A stretch of 64,000 bases of DNA from Flavobacteriales bacterium (GTDB taxonomy: Bacteria; Bacteroidota; Bacteroidia; JANQJC01). The translations under genes and the position numbers were made by a program. The DNA is taken from positions 113,932 to 177,931 of the forward strand of contig JANQJC010000100.1 of NCBI GenBank assembly GCA_028281825.1, read 5' to 3'. Under the pieces are notes generated by a model that was not told where the DNA came from, made no database searches, and saw nothing but the letters and a program-made list of their open reading frames with translations. Numbering within the stretch: the stretch's first letter is position 1; each line of letters opens with the position of its first letter. Of this stretch, positions 38,121-46,634 are shown one piece after another.

Positions 38121-38756
38121 TTACTCTGGCTTGATAAGCCCCACTTTCACTGCATAAAGCACCAAATCAGAAGTTGACTTAGCGTTCAGCTTGCGCATGA
38201 TATTTTTCCTGTGGGTGTGAATAGTGTGAGGGCTTAAATGAAGAGTATCTGCAATAGCTTTATTTGTATACCCGGATGCAATCAATGCTGTGATTTCATT
38301 TTCGCGTTCACTCAGGCTTGTAGGTTCGCAGTTGTCTTCAGGGTTCAGTTTCTTTTTAAGGATAATGTCCAATACCTTATTGCAAAAGAAGCGTTCACCC
38401 TTAAGCACTGCGCATACAGCCTGGTTAATTTCATCAGGGTCACACTCCTTCGTTAAGAATCCATTGGTGCCAAACTCCAAGACTTGCAAAACTCTTTGCT
38501 CGTCAGTGTCACTACTTATGGCGATTATTTTTACTTTTTCAGCTAGCTTTTTAATTGTCCTAACATCTTCAAATGAAAAACCCTCTGGCGTATTGTAATC
38601 TATCAAGACTATTTGTGGTTGTATTTCCCGAATAATTTCAAACGCATCTTCGCGGTTCTCAGCTGGGTAAGTTTCGTAATCGGTAGCCAAAATCTGGGCA
38701 AGCCCCATGCGGGTAATGTGCTGTGCGTCTGCTATTAAAATAGGGGGCTTGTTCAT
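38121..38756 (-). CDS. LuxR/NarL-family response regulator
   Basis: 211 residues from the ATG at 38756; a TTG one codon upstream is also open. The receiver domain keeps the phospho-acceptor Asp (VLIDYN), Ser/Thr-site ISS and Lys (LTKE), but the usual paired acidic residues near the N-terminus are reduced (ADAQ instead of ADDH). The C-terminal HTH (LSERENEITALIASGYTNKA...LSPHTIHTHRKNI) is complete. No sensor kinase is adjacent. Fur-like control is suggested by a palindrome 15 bp upstream. Confidence 0.88.
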   Translation of the reverse strand: MNKPPILIADAQHITRMGLAQILATDYETYPAENREDAFEIIREIQPQIVLIDYNTPEGFSFEDVRTIKKLAEKVKIIAISSDTDEQRVLQVLEFGTNGFLTKECDPDEINQAVCAVLKGERFFCNKVLDIILKKKLNPEDNCEPTSLSERENEITALIASGYTNKAIADTLHLSPHTIHTHRKNIMRKLNAKSTSDLVLYAVKVGLIKPE

Positions 38757-38770
38757 CAATTCGCTCTATA

Positions 38771-38793
38771 TTATTTAGACTAATTCTAAATAA
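38771..38793. promoter_or_regulatory. Fur-box-like palindrome before the response regulator
   Basis: TTATTTAGA and TCTAAATAA form a perfect 9-bp inverted repeat around five bases, nearly the same as the site at 37989-38013. It lies 15 bp upstream of the regulator start, so binding would occlude its promoter. Confidence 0.68.
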
Positions 38794-38889
38794 GGAGCAA
38801 AGATGATTAACTCAAGGTGGGCATGCAATACCAATTACGGGGTATTTTAGGTTAAAAGGATATACCAAGTTTGGGGTATGGAATGCAGT

Positions 38890-40428
38890 TTACCCCGCCC
38901 AATCTTCCCTATCCAGGCTGCGAAACTGAATGGCTTCAGCCAAGTGGTGCGGTTGTATCTCCGGGCTACTCTCAAGGTCGGCAATGGTGCGTGATACTTT
39001 TAATATCCTATCATAAGCACGGGCTGATAGGCCTAGCCTGTCAGTTGCTTTCTTAAGCATTTCCTTGCCACTTTCATCAATTCTGCAAATCTCCTTTAGT
39101 AGTTTAGAACCCATCTGGGCGTTCGAGTAAACACTCTTTTTCTCCGCAAAGCGCCCGGATTGTATTTCTCTCGCTTTCACCACGCGCTCTCTAATATTAG
39201 TGCTGCCTTCTCCTTTACGTTCGTCACTTAACTCATTGATAGGCACAGGGGTCACTTCCACATGTATATCTATCCTGTCCAGTAAAGGCCCTGATATCTT
39301 GTTCAAATATTTTTGAACTACCCCCGGCGCACATACACAATCTTTAGTTGGATGGTTGTAATAGCCGCAAGGGCAGGGGTTCATAGAAGCCACCAACATC
39401 AAACTCGCTGGAAATTCAACGCTCATTTTGGCTCTGGAGATATGTACTATTCTATCCTCCAATGGCTGACGGAGAACCTCTAAAACAGTCCTTTTAAACT
39501 CAGGTAATTCATCCAGAAAAAGCACGCCATTATGAGCCAATGATATCTCACCAGGTTGCGGAATGCCGCCGCCGCCAACCAATGCCACATCGCTAATGGT
39601 GTGGTGTGGAGAACGGAAAGGCCGCATGCTTATCAATGAAGTGTCTTTACCCAGTTTACCTGCCACGGAGTGTATCTTGGTAGTCTCCAGGGCTTCATGC
39701 AGGTTGAGAGGTGGTAATATGGTCGGCAAACGCTTGGCGAGCATAGTTTTACCAGCTCCAGGAGGCCCGATTAGTATTACATTATGCCCTCCCGCGGCGG
39801 CAATCTCCAAAGCGCGTTTGATGTTTTCCTGACCTTTCACATCGCTAAAGTCAAGCTCTGCCTCATTCAAACGGGTATAAAACTCTTCTCTGGTGTCAAT
39901 GATAGTTTGTTCCAAATTGCCTTCACCATTCAAAAAATCAATCGCCTCAGTTATGTTATTGATGCCATATACTTCTAGATTGTCAACTATAGCCGCTTCT
40001 CGAGCATTAGCTGCAGGAAGAATAAATCCCTTGAAACCTTGCTTTCTGGCTTCAATGGCAATGGGCAAAACTCCTTTGATGGGTTGCATTCCGCCGTCTA
40101 GAGATAACTCTCCCATAATCAGGTAGTCTCCAACTTGTTCTGCCTCTATTTGCCCCGAAGCAGCCAATATTCCTATAGCAATAGTGAGGTCATAAGCCGA
40201 GCCTTCTTTCCTGATATCAGCAGGGGCCATATTAATCGTGATGGCCTTACCGGGCAGTTTGTAGCCATTATTACTCAATGCTGCTGCAATACGTTGCTGA
40301 CTTTCCTTAACGGCACTATCAGGCAGTCCAACCAGGGAGAAACTCACACCTTTGTCAATGTTCACTTCTACCGTGATGGTGTTGGCATTGATGCCATATA
40401 CCGCACTGCCGTATGTTTTTACTAGCAC
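38890..40428 (-). CDS. yifB: YifB/ComM-family Mg-chelatase-like AAA+ ATPase
   Basis: 512 residues if started at the GTG at 40428, which gives the family-typical VLVKTYGSAVYG opening; a TTG at 40455 would add nine residues. The N-terminal ChlI/Lon-like domain, Walker A (GPPGAGKT), Walker B region (VLFLDELPEF), a Cys cluster (NPCPCGYYNHPTKDCVC) and the C-terminal Mg_chelatase_C region are all present. ComM, its relative, is a helicase promoting branch migration during natural transformation. Positions 38999-39073 recur exactly at 30281-30355. Confidence 0.9.
   Translation of the reverse strand: MLVKTYGSAVYGINANTITVEVNIDKGVSFSLVGLPDSAVKESQQRIAAALSNNGYKLPGKAITINMAPADIRKEGSAYDLTIAIGILAASGQIEAEQVGDYLIMGELSLDGGMQPIKGVLPIAIEARKQGFKGFILPAANAREAAIVDNLEVYGINNITEAIDFLNGEGNLEQTIIDTREEFYTRLNEAELDFSDVKGQENIKRALEIAAAGGHNVILIGPPGAGKTMLAKRLPTILPPLNLHEALETTKIHSVAGKLGKDTSLISMRPFRSPHHTISDVALVGGGGIPQPGEISLAHNGVLFLDELPEFKRTVLEVLRQPLEDRIVHISRAKMSVEFPASLMLVASMNPCPCGYYNHPTKDCVCAPGVVQKYLNKISGPLLDRIDIHVEVTPVPINELSDERKGEGSTNIRERVVKAREIQSGRFAEKKSVYSNAQMGSKLLKEICRIDESGKEMLKKATDRLGLSARAYDRILKVSRTIADLESSPEIQPHHLAEAIQFRSLDREDWAG
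38999..39073 (+). repeat. 75-bp donor segment inside yifB
   Basis: This part of the yifB 3' region is identical to 30281-30355, in direct orientation. It encodes part of the C-terminal domain (the LKKATDRLGLSARAYDRILK region on the minus strand). Because it lies in the intact gene, it is presumed to be the source. Confidence 0.95.
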
Positions 40429-40510
40429 CTTTGAACTATATTTATTGAATGACAAAAAAACTGTCGCTCATTAGGCGCAGAAAAATAACAATAATTGGAT
40501 AATAAGAAGA

Positions 40511-40537
40511 AAAAGGGTGCCAATTAGGCGCCCTTTT
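40511..40537 (-). terminator. Rho-independent terminator
   Basis: AAAAGGGTGCC (40511-40521) pairs with GGCGCCCTTTT (40527-40537), with one T-G wobble and a 5-nt loop. On the minus strand the stem is followed by a T-rich run, so it ends the decayed T9SS-B gene at 40560. On the plus strand it may also work, being A-rich before the stem. Confidence 0.75.
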
Positions 40538-40559
40538 GGAAGAATATTTGTGGTGACTA

Positions 40560-41050
40560 TCATATCACTTCGATAAAGTCTGTTTGCTCCCAACTGCCTT
40601 CACTGTAGAAGTTTACTACTTTCAAAACATAGTAGTAGGTGCCTGAAGCTACATCCACACCAGCAGGCTTTTGCCATCCCAGAATATCTCCTTCGAGTCA
40701 TCTTGATGAATAATCACTCCCTACCTATTGCAGATGGTCATTTCATAGTGGTCAACACCAAAGTTGTCTATTTGCAGATGGTCGTTAACACCATCGTAGT
40801 TTGGTGCAAGCACGTTGGGTATATCAATTACCTGCTGTACTGTCACAGTTACAGTATCATAACCCAAACAGCCATCTTCATTCTCCACTATCAGGATGAT
40901 ATCAAATGCACCTTCATCGGAATAGGCATATAAGGTAAAAGGCCCGCTTGCAGTATTGCCATCTCCAAATTTCCAGGTCCATGAAACAGTATTTGGGTTT
41001 AGCATTGAGTCAGCTATATCGAAAGAAGCTTCCAAAGTTGGGCGGAAAAA
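40560..41050 (-). pseudogene. Remnant of a PKD-domain adhesin with T9SS type B tail
   Basis: From about 41050 the minus strand encodes a PKD domain (VSWTWKFGDGNTASG) and then NVLAPNYDGVNDHLQIDNF, the start of a gliding-motility-type (CHU_C) sorting domain. At 40729 a TAG replaces the usual Trp after CNR, and near 40670 a frameshift leads into GTYYYVLK...EQTDFIEVI ending at 40560. The N-terminal bulk of the adhesin is gone. A terminator follows at 40511. It is clearly non-functional as an exported protein. Confidence 0.75.
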
Positions 41051-41278
41051 GACCAGATTACATACGTAATGGTAAGAGAAAGCGTGGAAACCAGGTCAGC
41101 CTATACCATCAATGCAAAAATCTATACAATTGGCTCATACGATACAGAGTATGAAGCCGAACTGTTGGTTGAAGAATTGAAACAACTCGGCATAAGAGAT
41201 ACACACGTATTTGGTACACTCAATACCAAAAGGATAAACCTGGAAAAAGCCAGAAACCTGGCTGGGAAGAAGGAGTAA
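41009..41278 (+). pseudogene. SPOR-like domain fragment
   Basis: The frame opens after a TGA at 41006 and runs to 41278; the earliest ATG is at 41069. The second half (KIYTIGSYDTEYEAELLVEE, then THVFGTLNTKRI) resembles a SPOR (peptidoglycan-binding) domain, which normally sits at the C-terminus of a longer membrane protein. No upstream part is present. It faces the T9SS-B remnant head to head, so both seem truncated at the same junction near 41010-41050. It could still be translated as a 69-residue protein. Confidence 0.45.
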
Positions 41279-41287
41279 GAATTTAGT

Positions 41288-42481
41288 CTACAAAAAGCAC
41301 TTACCTTCACCGCGGTAGGTAGGTATTTCATCCACAATCTTACCATCAGAAACCAAGAGAACGGTATTAAACCTTTCACACAATTCACCTGCCTTGCTAT
41401 GGCGCATAAATACTGGGTCGCCCAATTCTAAATTACCTGGATATTCAACTGGGGTCTGCACTTCGCCGGCACCTTCTTGGTTCGTGAGTTTAGCTCCTTT
41501 GGGTAGATAAACTTTAGGTTGCTTGGCAGGACCCACTTCACCACTGGCAATGTAACCACCCCCACAGCAAGTATAAGTGCCTGGCTTGGGTTTTCGCACT
41601 ACTTCAATAGCATACCCTGCTGCTGGCAAGTGCTTAAAGTTGCTGTAGTCATCAAATAGGGTAGGGGTAAAAAAGCCCGACCCAACAGTTATTTCAGTAA
41701 CTTGTTCTTCTTGGCGGGTAGTTTCCATACTGCCTGTTCCACCCCCGTTTACAAAACGAAGATTGAAACCCATTTCTTTTATTCCAAGCACTATTTCCTC
41801 ACGCCTCTTAGCTATTTCTTTCACTGAGTTTTTCTTCAGTATTTTTATAATGCCGTTCATCATGGCTTTGCCAGGTACAGCATCACCCAGTCCTGCAATT
41901 TGAGCTTCATACCCCATGATACCATCCAGTTTCACATGCCGGCACTCTTTTATCCTTTCGGCCACTTTCAAAGCATCCTTTTTGCCAAAAATAGAAGAGC
42001 GCCACACCCCGAAATGAATACCTGGATAATCAGAAGACATGTCTACATCAAGGCATACTGGAATAATACAATCATTCTTTTTTCCTATCTCCTCAATGTG
42101 TTCAGCGTGCTCAACGCTGTCAAGCATAAGTACAATGGTTTTACCTTTTTTTAATTCCTCACATACAGCATTTATATATTGCTCATGCCATATTGGGTAA
42201 CCCATTAGCAGGTCATCAAAACCATTTTGACTAAGCCATACTGCTTCAGGAGCAGTAAATGTCATTAATCCCTGGTAAATGGGGTCGGCATCAAAAACAC
42301 GCTTGAGCAATTGAGAAACCCTGACAGATTTTGATGCTACACGAATTTGCTTATCACCAGCTCTGAGTGCCAATTGCTTTACATTTTCATCAAAAAGGTC
42401 AAGATCTACAAAGGCAAAAGGCATAGTCTGTCCTTTAAAGGTTTCTTTGTAATAACTGTAGTCTCTTGGGTTTATACTCAT
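41288..42481 (-). CDS. Fold-type III PLP enzyme, D-threonine aldolase/D-serine dehydratase-like
   Basis: 397 residues. The alanine-racemase-like N-terminal barrel carries the PLP Lys in RVASKSVRVSQLL, and the C-terminus has the metal-binding H-x-C-type segment typical of DSD1-like enzymes only in part (CCGGGYIASGEVG). The family cleaves or deaminates D-amino acids or beta-hydroxy amino acids. Its ATG overlaps the ceramidase stop, so the two are coupled. The substrate is not evident; a link to sphingoid metabolism is possible. Confidence 0.75.
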   Translation of the reverse strand: MSINPRDYSYYKETFKGQTMPFAFVDLDLFDENVKQLALRAGDKQIRVASKSVRVSQLLKRVFDADPIYQGLMTFTAPEAVWLSQNGFDDLLMGYPIWHEQYINAVCEELKKGKTIVLMLDSVEHAEHIEEIGKKNDCIIPVCLDVDMSSDYPGIHFGVWRSSIFGKKDALKVAERIKECRHVKLDGIMGYEAQIAGLGDAVPGKAMMNGIIKILKKNSVKEIAKRREEIVLGIKEMGFNLRFVNGGGTGSMETTRQEEQVTEITVGSGFFTPTLFDDYSNFKHLPAAGYAIEVVRKPKPGTYTCCGGGYIASGEVGPAKQPKVYLPKGAKLTNQEGAGEVQTPVEYPGNLELGDPVFMRHSKAGELCERFNTVLLVSDGKIVDEIPTYRGEGKCFL

Positions 42482-44238
42482 TGGTGTTTTTTTATCAACT
42501 TGGTTTGGGTACTTGGGTCAAAGGTCCTTTTGTCAAGCAATTCATTAGCAAATCTCACAGGTTCCATTGAGATAATGATGTTTCTATCTTCAGGCTTTTT
42601 AAGCAACTCTTTGGCCAACTCCCTACATTTGGTCTGGAATGCTCCAAGCGTATGCTCTCCATATACAGTGTGTCCTCCCTCGTAGCACTGCAACTGATAC
42701 TCTTCGTAGGTGGTAATGTATCCACAATACCCATTTGCGTATGGACTGAGAATAACATCTTCGACCCCCCTTTCCCTCAGTACATCTAATACCGTTTGGC
42801 GTAAGCGTTTACCTGCCATGGTTGTAATTTCCGATGGTATACCTACAAGGGCAAAGTTTCCTATAATCGCAATATGAAGAGGTAGAACTTGGGGTATCCA
42901 TGGTTGAGACCCCAAGCTTCCATTTTTATAGTACCTCTTAAAGAACCCAATATGTCTGTCTGCCCAACCGGGAATGATGAGGTTTTTTATGTCACTTGTG
43001 CCCAGTATCTTCCTATCACAAGTCTCCATCAATATCTCCTTCTTTCCTTGTATCTTGTATTTATCATGTATATATTGTCTTTTCTCTTTCGGCAGAAAAG
43101 GGGCTTTGGCTAATTCGAGGGCTTTATTGGCACGTATCAATTGCTTGGAAAGCATGGCGACAAAAGGAGGCATTCCCGGTCCTTCTTTGGTGCCTTCAAA
43201 AAAAGCGATACCATGACATGAGGGGCCAGTACGTGCTTCTTTGTCATTATGAGCAAACTCTTCATCCACTTTTACGTTCCTGAAGTTGACGAATGTGAGC
43301 ACATAATCGACTTCTGAAGGTATTGCATGAACCTCTGTAGCTGTATTCAAAATTTCCAAAGCCTTTTCAAATTGGAGCTTCCCATTATATTTGGCACTAT
43401 CAAAATCATCTTTGAATGGACCGCGAGTCCATCTTTTATCCTTGTCCCAAATATAGTTAGGAGTGATATCCCCGCAGGTGCCTTGGGCAAATGCGCTTAC
43501 AAAGCTTTCATTACCTTGTTCTGCAAGCGCTTCCTCCATATAGGTTGCAGCAAAACCCTTATTATCGCCACTCACCAAATGGTTGTCATTAGATAAACTA
43601 GTTGGATGAACCCCAAACCAATTAATAGAGGCAAATGGTTTTCCCTCAGAATCATCCACCCTCAGCAACTTCATTTCTCTATCTACTGCCAGATTTGCTT
43701 TATCTTCAGGTATCTTTTCTTTTACCTCAGGGTTTTGGTTATAGGCGGTAACTGAACGATTAAAAGCAACATCAATTTCGGGTGCAAAAGAGCCTTTAGA
43801 GAGTTTGAGTTGGGCAGGTTTTAAATTATTATCAGCTTGAAGTATAGCTGCTGTTATTCCTTCTACCATTTTATCATATACCTCTGGCACAAAACCCGGT
43901 ATACTCATATTGTATAAGGCGTACTTAAAATAACCTCCCGGGGCACTGTGCGTGTGTTGTGCGGTTAAAAATAGGTTAGCTGATGTATAGCCAAGCTCGT
44001 TATGCTCATTTTCAAACTTTGCAACCACCCCACGTTTTACTGCTATACTTATAAATCCTGTTTCCGTAACTACATATGCCAGTTTTCTCCCAGTATTGGT
44101 GTCTTTAAATACAAAAGCCCTTGCGTATATGGGCGCATCAACACCCAAGACTATATTGTGGTGCATGCCATAACCCATCATGCCAACACCCATTTTATTT
44201 ACGGTGATATCTACCTTGCCAGTCCCAACTTCAAACAT
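42478..44238 (-). CDS. Neutral/alkaline ceramidase family protein
   Basis: 586 residues, without an obvious signal peptide. Zinc-ligand motifs are visible: TAQHTHSAPGGY (His95, His97) and FGVHPTSL (His211), with NDNHLVSGDNKG nearby. In characterised neutral ceramidases the nucleophile is Ser in GDVSPN; here the motif is GDITPN with Thr259. Ceramidases split ceramide into sphingoid base and fatty acid, and Bacteroidota make sphingolipids. A different amidase activity cannot be excluded. It is coupled to the PLP enzyme downstream. Confidence 0.8.
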   Translation of the reverse strand: MFEVGTGKVDITVNKMGVGMMGYGMHHNIVLGVDAPIYARAFVFKDTNTGRKLAYVVTETGFISIAVKRGVVAKFENEHNELGYTSANLFLTAQHTHSAPGGYFKYALYNMSIPGFVPEVYDKMVEGITAAILQADNNLKPAQLKLSKGSFAPEIDVAFNRSVTAYNQNPEVKEKIPEDKANLAVDREMKLLRVDDSEGKPFASINWFGVHPTSLSNDNHLVSGDNKGFAATYMEEALAEQGNESFVSAFAQGTCGDITPNYIWDKDKRWTRGPFKDDFDSAKYNGKLQFEKALEILNTATEVHAIPSEVDYVLTFVNFRNVKVDEEFAHNDKEARTGPSCHGIAFFEGTKEGPGMPPFVAMLSKQLIRANKALELAKAPFLPKEKRQYIHDKYKIQGKKEILMETCDRKILGTSDIKNLIIPGWADRHIGFFKRYYKNGSLGSQPWIPQVLPLHIAIIGNFALVGIPSEITTMAGKRLRQTVLDVLRERGVEDVILSPYANGYCGYITTYEEYQLQCYEGGHTVYGEHTLGAFQTKCRELAKELLKKPEDRNIIISMEPVRFANELLDKRTFDPSTQTKLIKKHQ

Positions 44239-44362
44239 GATTATTCCAAGATTAAGTATTAAAGGGTTGCTAAGTTATCATTTATCCACTTTTTTATTAA
44301 CCCTAGTATGAAGTGTTGAAAAATTATATTGCATCGAGCAACTGATATAGCATTGCATTTTT

Positions 44363-44370
44363 TAGTTTTG
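44363..44370 (+). promoter_or_regulatory. Bacteroidota-type -7 element TAGTTTTG
   Basis: TAGTTTTG fits TAnnTTTG. No good TTTG lies 19-21 bp upstream, so the -33 part is weak. The ATG of the downstream gene follows 22 bp later. Confidence 0.4.
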
Positions 44371-44392
44371 CGGCATCTAAAACTAATTGAGG

Positions 44393-45034
44393 ATGAAAAA
44401 AGTATTACCACTATTAAGAGTATCAGGCATTTTACTGTCAATCATTTTTTTAAGCACCGCCTTCAGTTATGATGCAAACGGGCAAGGAGTTTTTCAAAAA
44501 AGAAAGTATCGCAAAGGTTTTTACATCAACCTTGGAAAGGAAACCACAAAAAAAGTTAAGGGCGCTGATGCGGTTTCTGCTAGTACTATAGCTGCCATAA
44601 GTGTGGAAACTACTACTGAGGCCATTATACAGGAACAATCCTATGAATTGCCTTTTGTTTCGACCCAGGTTGCTTACGATAATGTGGAGTTTGAAGACAA
44701 TACTTCAATGAGTGAAAAAAATGAAGTAAAGAATCCAGTAGTCCAACTTGGTATTAAGGATAATACCGGCACGAGTATTACTAGTGAGGTTCAAAAATGG
44801 AAACAACTTAAACATAAGCTTGACCCTACGAGTAAGTCTACTAAAACAGATTTGGACCCACTATTAAAGAAAGCTATACTTTTTGCCGTTGTAGCAGTGA
44901 TAGCTTCAATTTTTTCAACTATATCAGGATGGTTATTCTTAGGAAGTTTCTTGTCATTAATGGCTTGGTTGGTTGCAGTAGCTTTTTGGATAGCAGCCAT
45001 AGTATTCTTCATATTGTGGTTGATGGAACAGTAA
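44393..45034 (+). CDS. Secreted/membrane protein of unknown function
   Basis: 213 residues from the ATG at 44393 (a TTG lies two codons upstream). The signal peptide ends about ...SYDANGQG. The middle is Thr/Ser/Glu-rich and disordered in appearance. The last 55 residues hold two adjacent hydrophobic helices with a Gly-containing turn (FSTISGWLFLGSFLSLMAWL). It opens a run of plus-strand genes for exported proteins up to 49213. No family is recognised. Confidence 0.65.
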   Translation: MKKVLPLLRVSGILLSIIFLSTAFSYDANGQGVFQKRKYRKGFYINLGKETTKKVKGADAVSASTIAAISVETTTEAIIQEQSYELPFVSTQVAYDNVEFEDNTSMSEKNEVKNPVVQLGIKDNTGTSITSEVQKWKQLKHKLDPTSKSTKTDLDPLLKKAILFAVVAVIASIFSTISGWLFLGSFLSLMAWLVAVAFWIAAIVFFILWLMEQ

Positions 45035-45077
45035 CACAACTTGAGTTTTACATAGAAAATTTTGTTAAAACTATTTC

Positions 45078-45108
45078 TTGCAGATAAAAGGAAATATATA
45101 TATCATTG
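45078..45108 (+). promoter_or_regulatory. Bacteroidota-type promoter (TTG-N20-TATCATTG)
   Basis: TTG at 45078-45080 and TATCATTG at 45101-45108 are 20 bp apart, with one mismatch to TAnnTTTG. The next gene starts at 45140. This suggests the gene is transcribed separately from the one before it. Confidence 0.5.
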
Positions 45109-45139
45109 TACAAACTTTAAAAAACTAAATACCTACCTT

Positions 45140-45592
45140 ATGAAAAAAGTAATTTTACTTACGGCAATGATTTGCTTGGCGGTTGTGGGCGGATTTGCTA
45201 ACAATGCCAGTCTTTTTGAATTAGATGAGCAAGCAATTGAGAATCAATTTGCTGATTTGAGCGAGTTGGAAAGTATCATCCTGGCTAACGAAGGTGTTAC
45301 ATTATCTGGCATCCAAAACGGTGAATTAAACTTATCTCCTGAACTGAATGCCAAAGTTAAAGGTTTGAGCGATGGAATGAACTTAATGGAGCCACCATTG
45401 GGTATCCCAGGTTTTTGGTGGGGTTGTGTGCTTGGCCCTCTTGGTATCCTTTTGGCTTACCTATTGTCTGACCAAGACAGAGACGAAACTAAAAGCGCTC
45501 TTTGGGGCTGTTTAATAGTACAAGGCGGTCTCTTCTTAATATATGTTATCATCTGGGTATTGGTACTTGGCAGTGGCTTCTTGTTCTTCTAA
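45140..45592 (+). CDS. Small secreted protein with two C-terminal membrane helices
   Basis: 150 residues from the ATG at 45140, which opens a clear signal peptide (MKKVILLTAMICLAVVGGFA); the upstream extension of the frame lacks one. A Glu/Leu-rich 50-residue helix region is followed by PPLGIPGFWWGCVLGPLGILLAYLL and another hydrophobic helix at the end. The glycine-rich motif resembles TM2-type proteins. Function is unknown. Confidence 0.7.
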   Translation: MKKVILLTAMICLAVVGGFANNASLFELDEQAIENQFADLSELESIILANEGVTLSGIQNGELNLSPELNAKVKGLSDGMNLMEPPLGIPGFWWGCVLGPLGILLAYLLSDQDRDETKSALWGCLIVQGGLFLIYVIIWVLVLGSGFLFF

Positions 45593-45604
45593 GTAAATTC
45601 CTAC

Positions 45605-46288
45605 ATGAGAATATCGGGGATTATTTTTATAATCGCCTTCTACATAATGTTGCCCAAGGTTTCCCTTGGGCAGCATTTTTTTAGGATGAAGGCTGATATT
45701 ACTATCAAGGAAAAATTTGATGGTGATAAGTCATCTCTCACCATTGGCAAAGTATACTATGATAAGAATATCAAGAAGATAGTATACGTCAATAAGTTTC
45801 CTGAGAATGAAACATGGGTGATAAAAGATACCATGTTGGTAAAACTATCAGATGGTAAATTGAAGAGTTCAAGCTTATTGCCATTCAGCCCTCAATTTAC
45901 AATTTTTCATATGAGTCTTAATGGTAGTTTGAAAAACTATGGACTCGACGATACTAACTTTGAGATTGTCGATATTGAGAAGGGTGATGGTATGGTAATT
46001 ACCACATGGAGGTCAAAAGGATCAAGCATGGGCAAAGTAGTAATATCACAAAAGGATAAAAAGCTATTTGGTGTTGCCTTTTTTAACTCAAAAGATGAGT
46101 TGATGGGCAAACAATTTTTTAAGGACTACCAAAGTGTGAAAGGTTTTGAATTTCCAAGTGAGATAGTTGAAATATATAATTCAGACAAGGGAGAAAACTA
46201 CAAGGTAACTACCTATAAGAATATTATTGTTGATGAAGCTGGTGAAGATTATATTTACGATTGCTACATACCTAGTGCTAAGCAGTAG
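45605..46288 (+). CDS. Secreted LolA/LolB-fold-like protein
   Basis: 227 residues with a signal peptide (to about 22). The mature part is nearly all beta strand, with the order and spacing seen in DUF4412- or outer-membrane-lipoprotein-sorting-like proteins. It overlaps the start of the YidD gene by 56 bp in another frame. I cannot name a specific family. Its position suggests cooperation with the downstream secreted TPR proteins. Confidence 0.6.
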   Translation: MRISGIIFIIAFYIMLPKVSLGQHFFRMKADITIKEKFDGDKSSLTIGKVYYDKNIKKIVYVNKFPENETWVIKDTMLVKLSDGKLKSSSLLPFSPQFTIFHMSLNGSLKNYGLDDTNFEIVDIEKGDGMVITTWRSKGSSMGKVVISQKDKKLFGVAFFNSKDELMGKQFFKDYQSVKGFEFPSEIVEIYNSDKGENYKVTTYKNIIVDEAGEDYIYDCYIPSAKQ

Positions 46289-46634
46289 TATTTGCTTGGG
46301 ACAAACCAAAGAGGATGTAGCATTATCATCTAAGATGATGAATAGGGCGGCTCCAAAATCTAAATGGGAGTTTGCCAAGAATAATACTAATGAGCTTCAA
46401 ATGCTATTCTCTGGCTTGTTTCTGGGATATAAATCACTTTTGTCTTCTCAAGATGGTGCTTCGTGCACATTTACTCCTTCTTGTTCTGAGTATGGTATGA
46501 TAGCTGTTAAGAAAAAGGGGGTATTATTAGGAACTATCAGTACATTTGACCGCCTGACGCGTTGCAACGGGCTTAGCCCCGAGAAATACGCACGAGATAC
46601 AAAAACGGGTCTTTATATTGATCCAGTTGATTAA
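46233..46634 (+). CDS. yidD: YidD-domain protein with signal peptide
   Basis: 133 residues from the ATG at 46233. Residues 1-25 form a Sec signal (MKLVKIIFTIATYLVLSSS...G). The C-terminal 75 residues are a YidD domain: SCTFTPSCSEYGMIAVKKKG and LTRCNG with the conserved cysteines. Typical YidD is about 70-85 residues, has no signal peptide, and helps membrane protein insertion on the cytoplasmic side. The stop overlaps the next ATG (TAATG). If exported, its role must differ from classical YidD. Confidence 0.75.
   Translation: MKLVKIIFTIATYLVLSSSICLGQTKEDVALSSKMMNRAAPKSKWEFAKNNTNELQMLFSGLFLGYKSLLSSQDGASCTFTPSCSEYGMIAVKKKGVLLGTISTFDRLTRCNGLSPEKYARDTKTGLYIDPVD

Noticed and set aside
30281..39073. 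A transposon or integrated element bounded by the 75-bp repeats
   Set aside because: No transposase or integrase lies between, the yifB end is intact, and the repeats are inside coding sequence rather than terminal inverted repeats.
40948..41154. 68-residue plus-strand ORF overlapping the remnants
   Set aside because: It is out of frame with the SPOR-like region and antisense to the PKD fragment.
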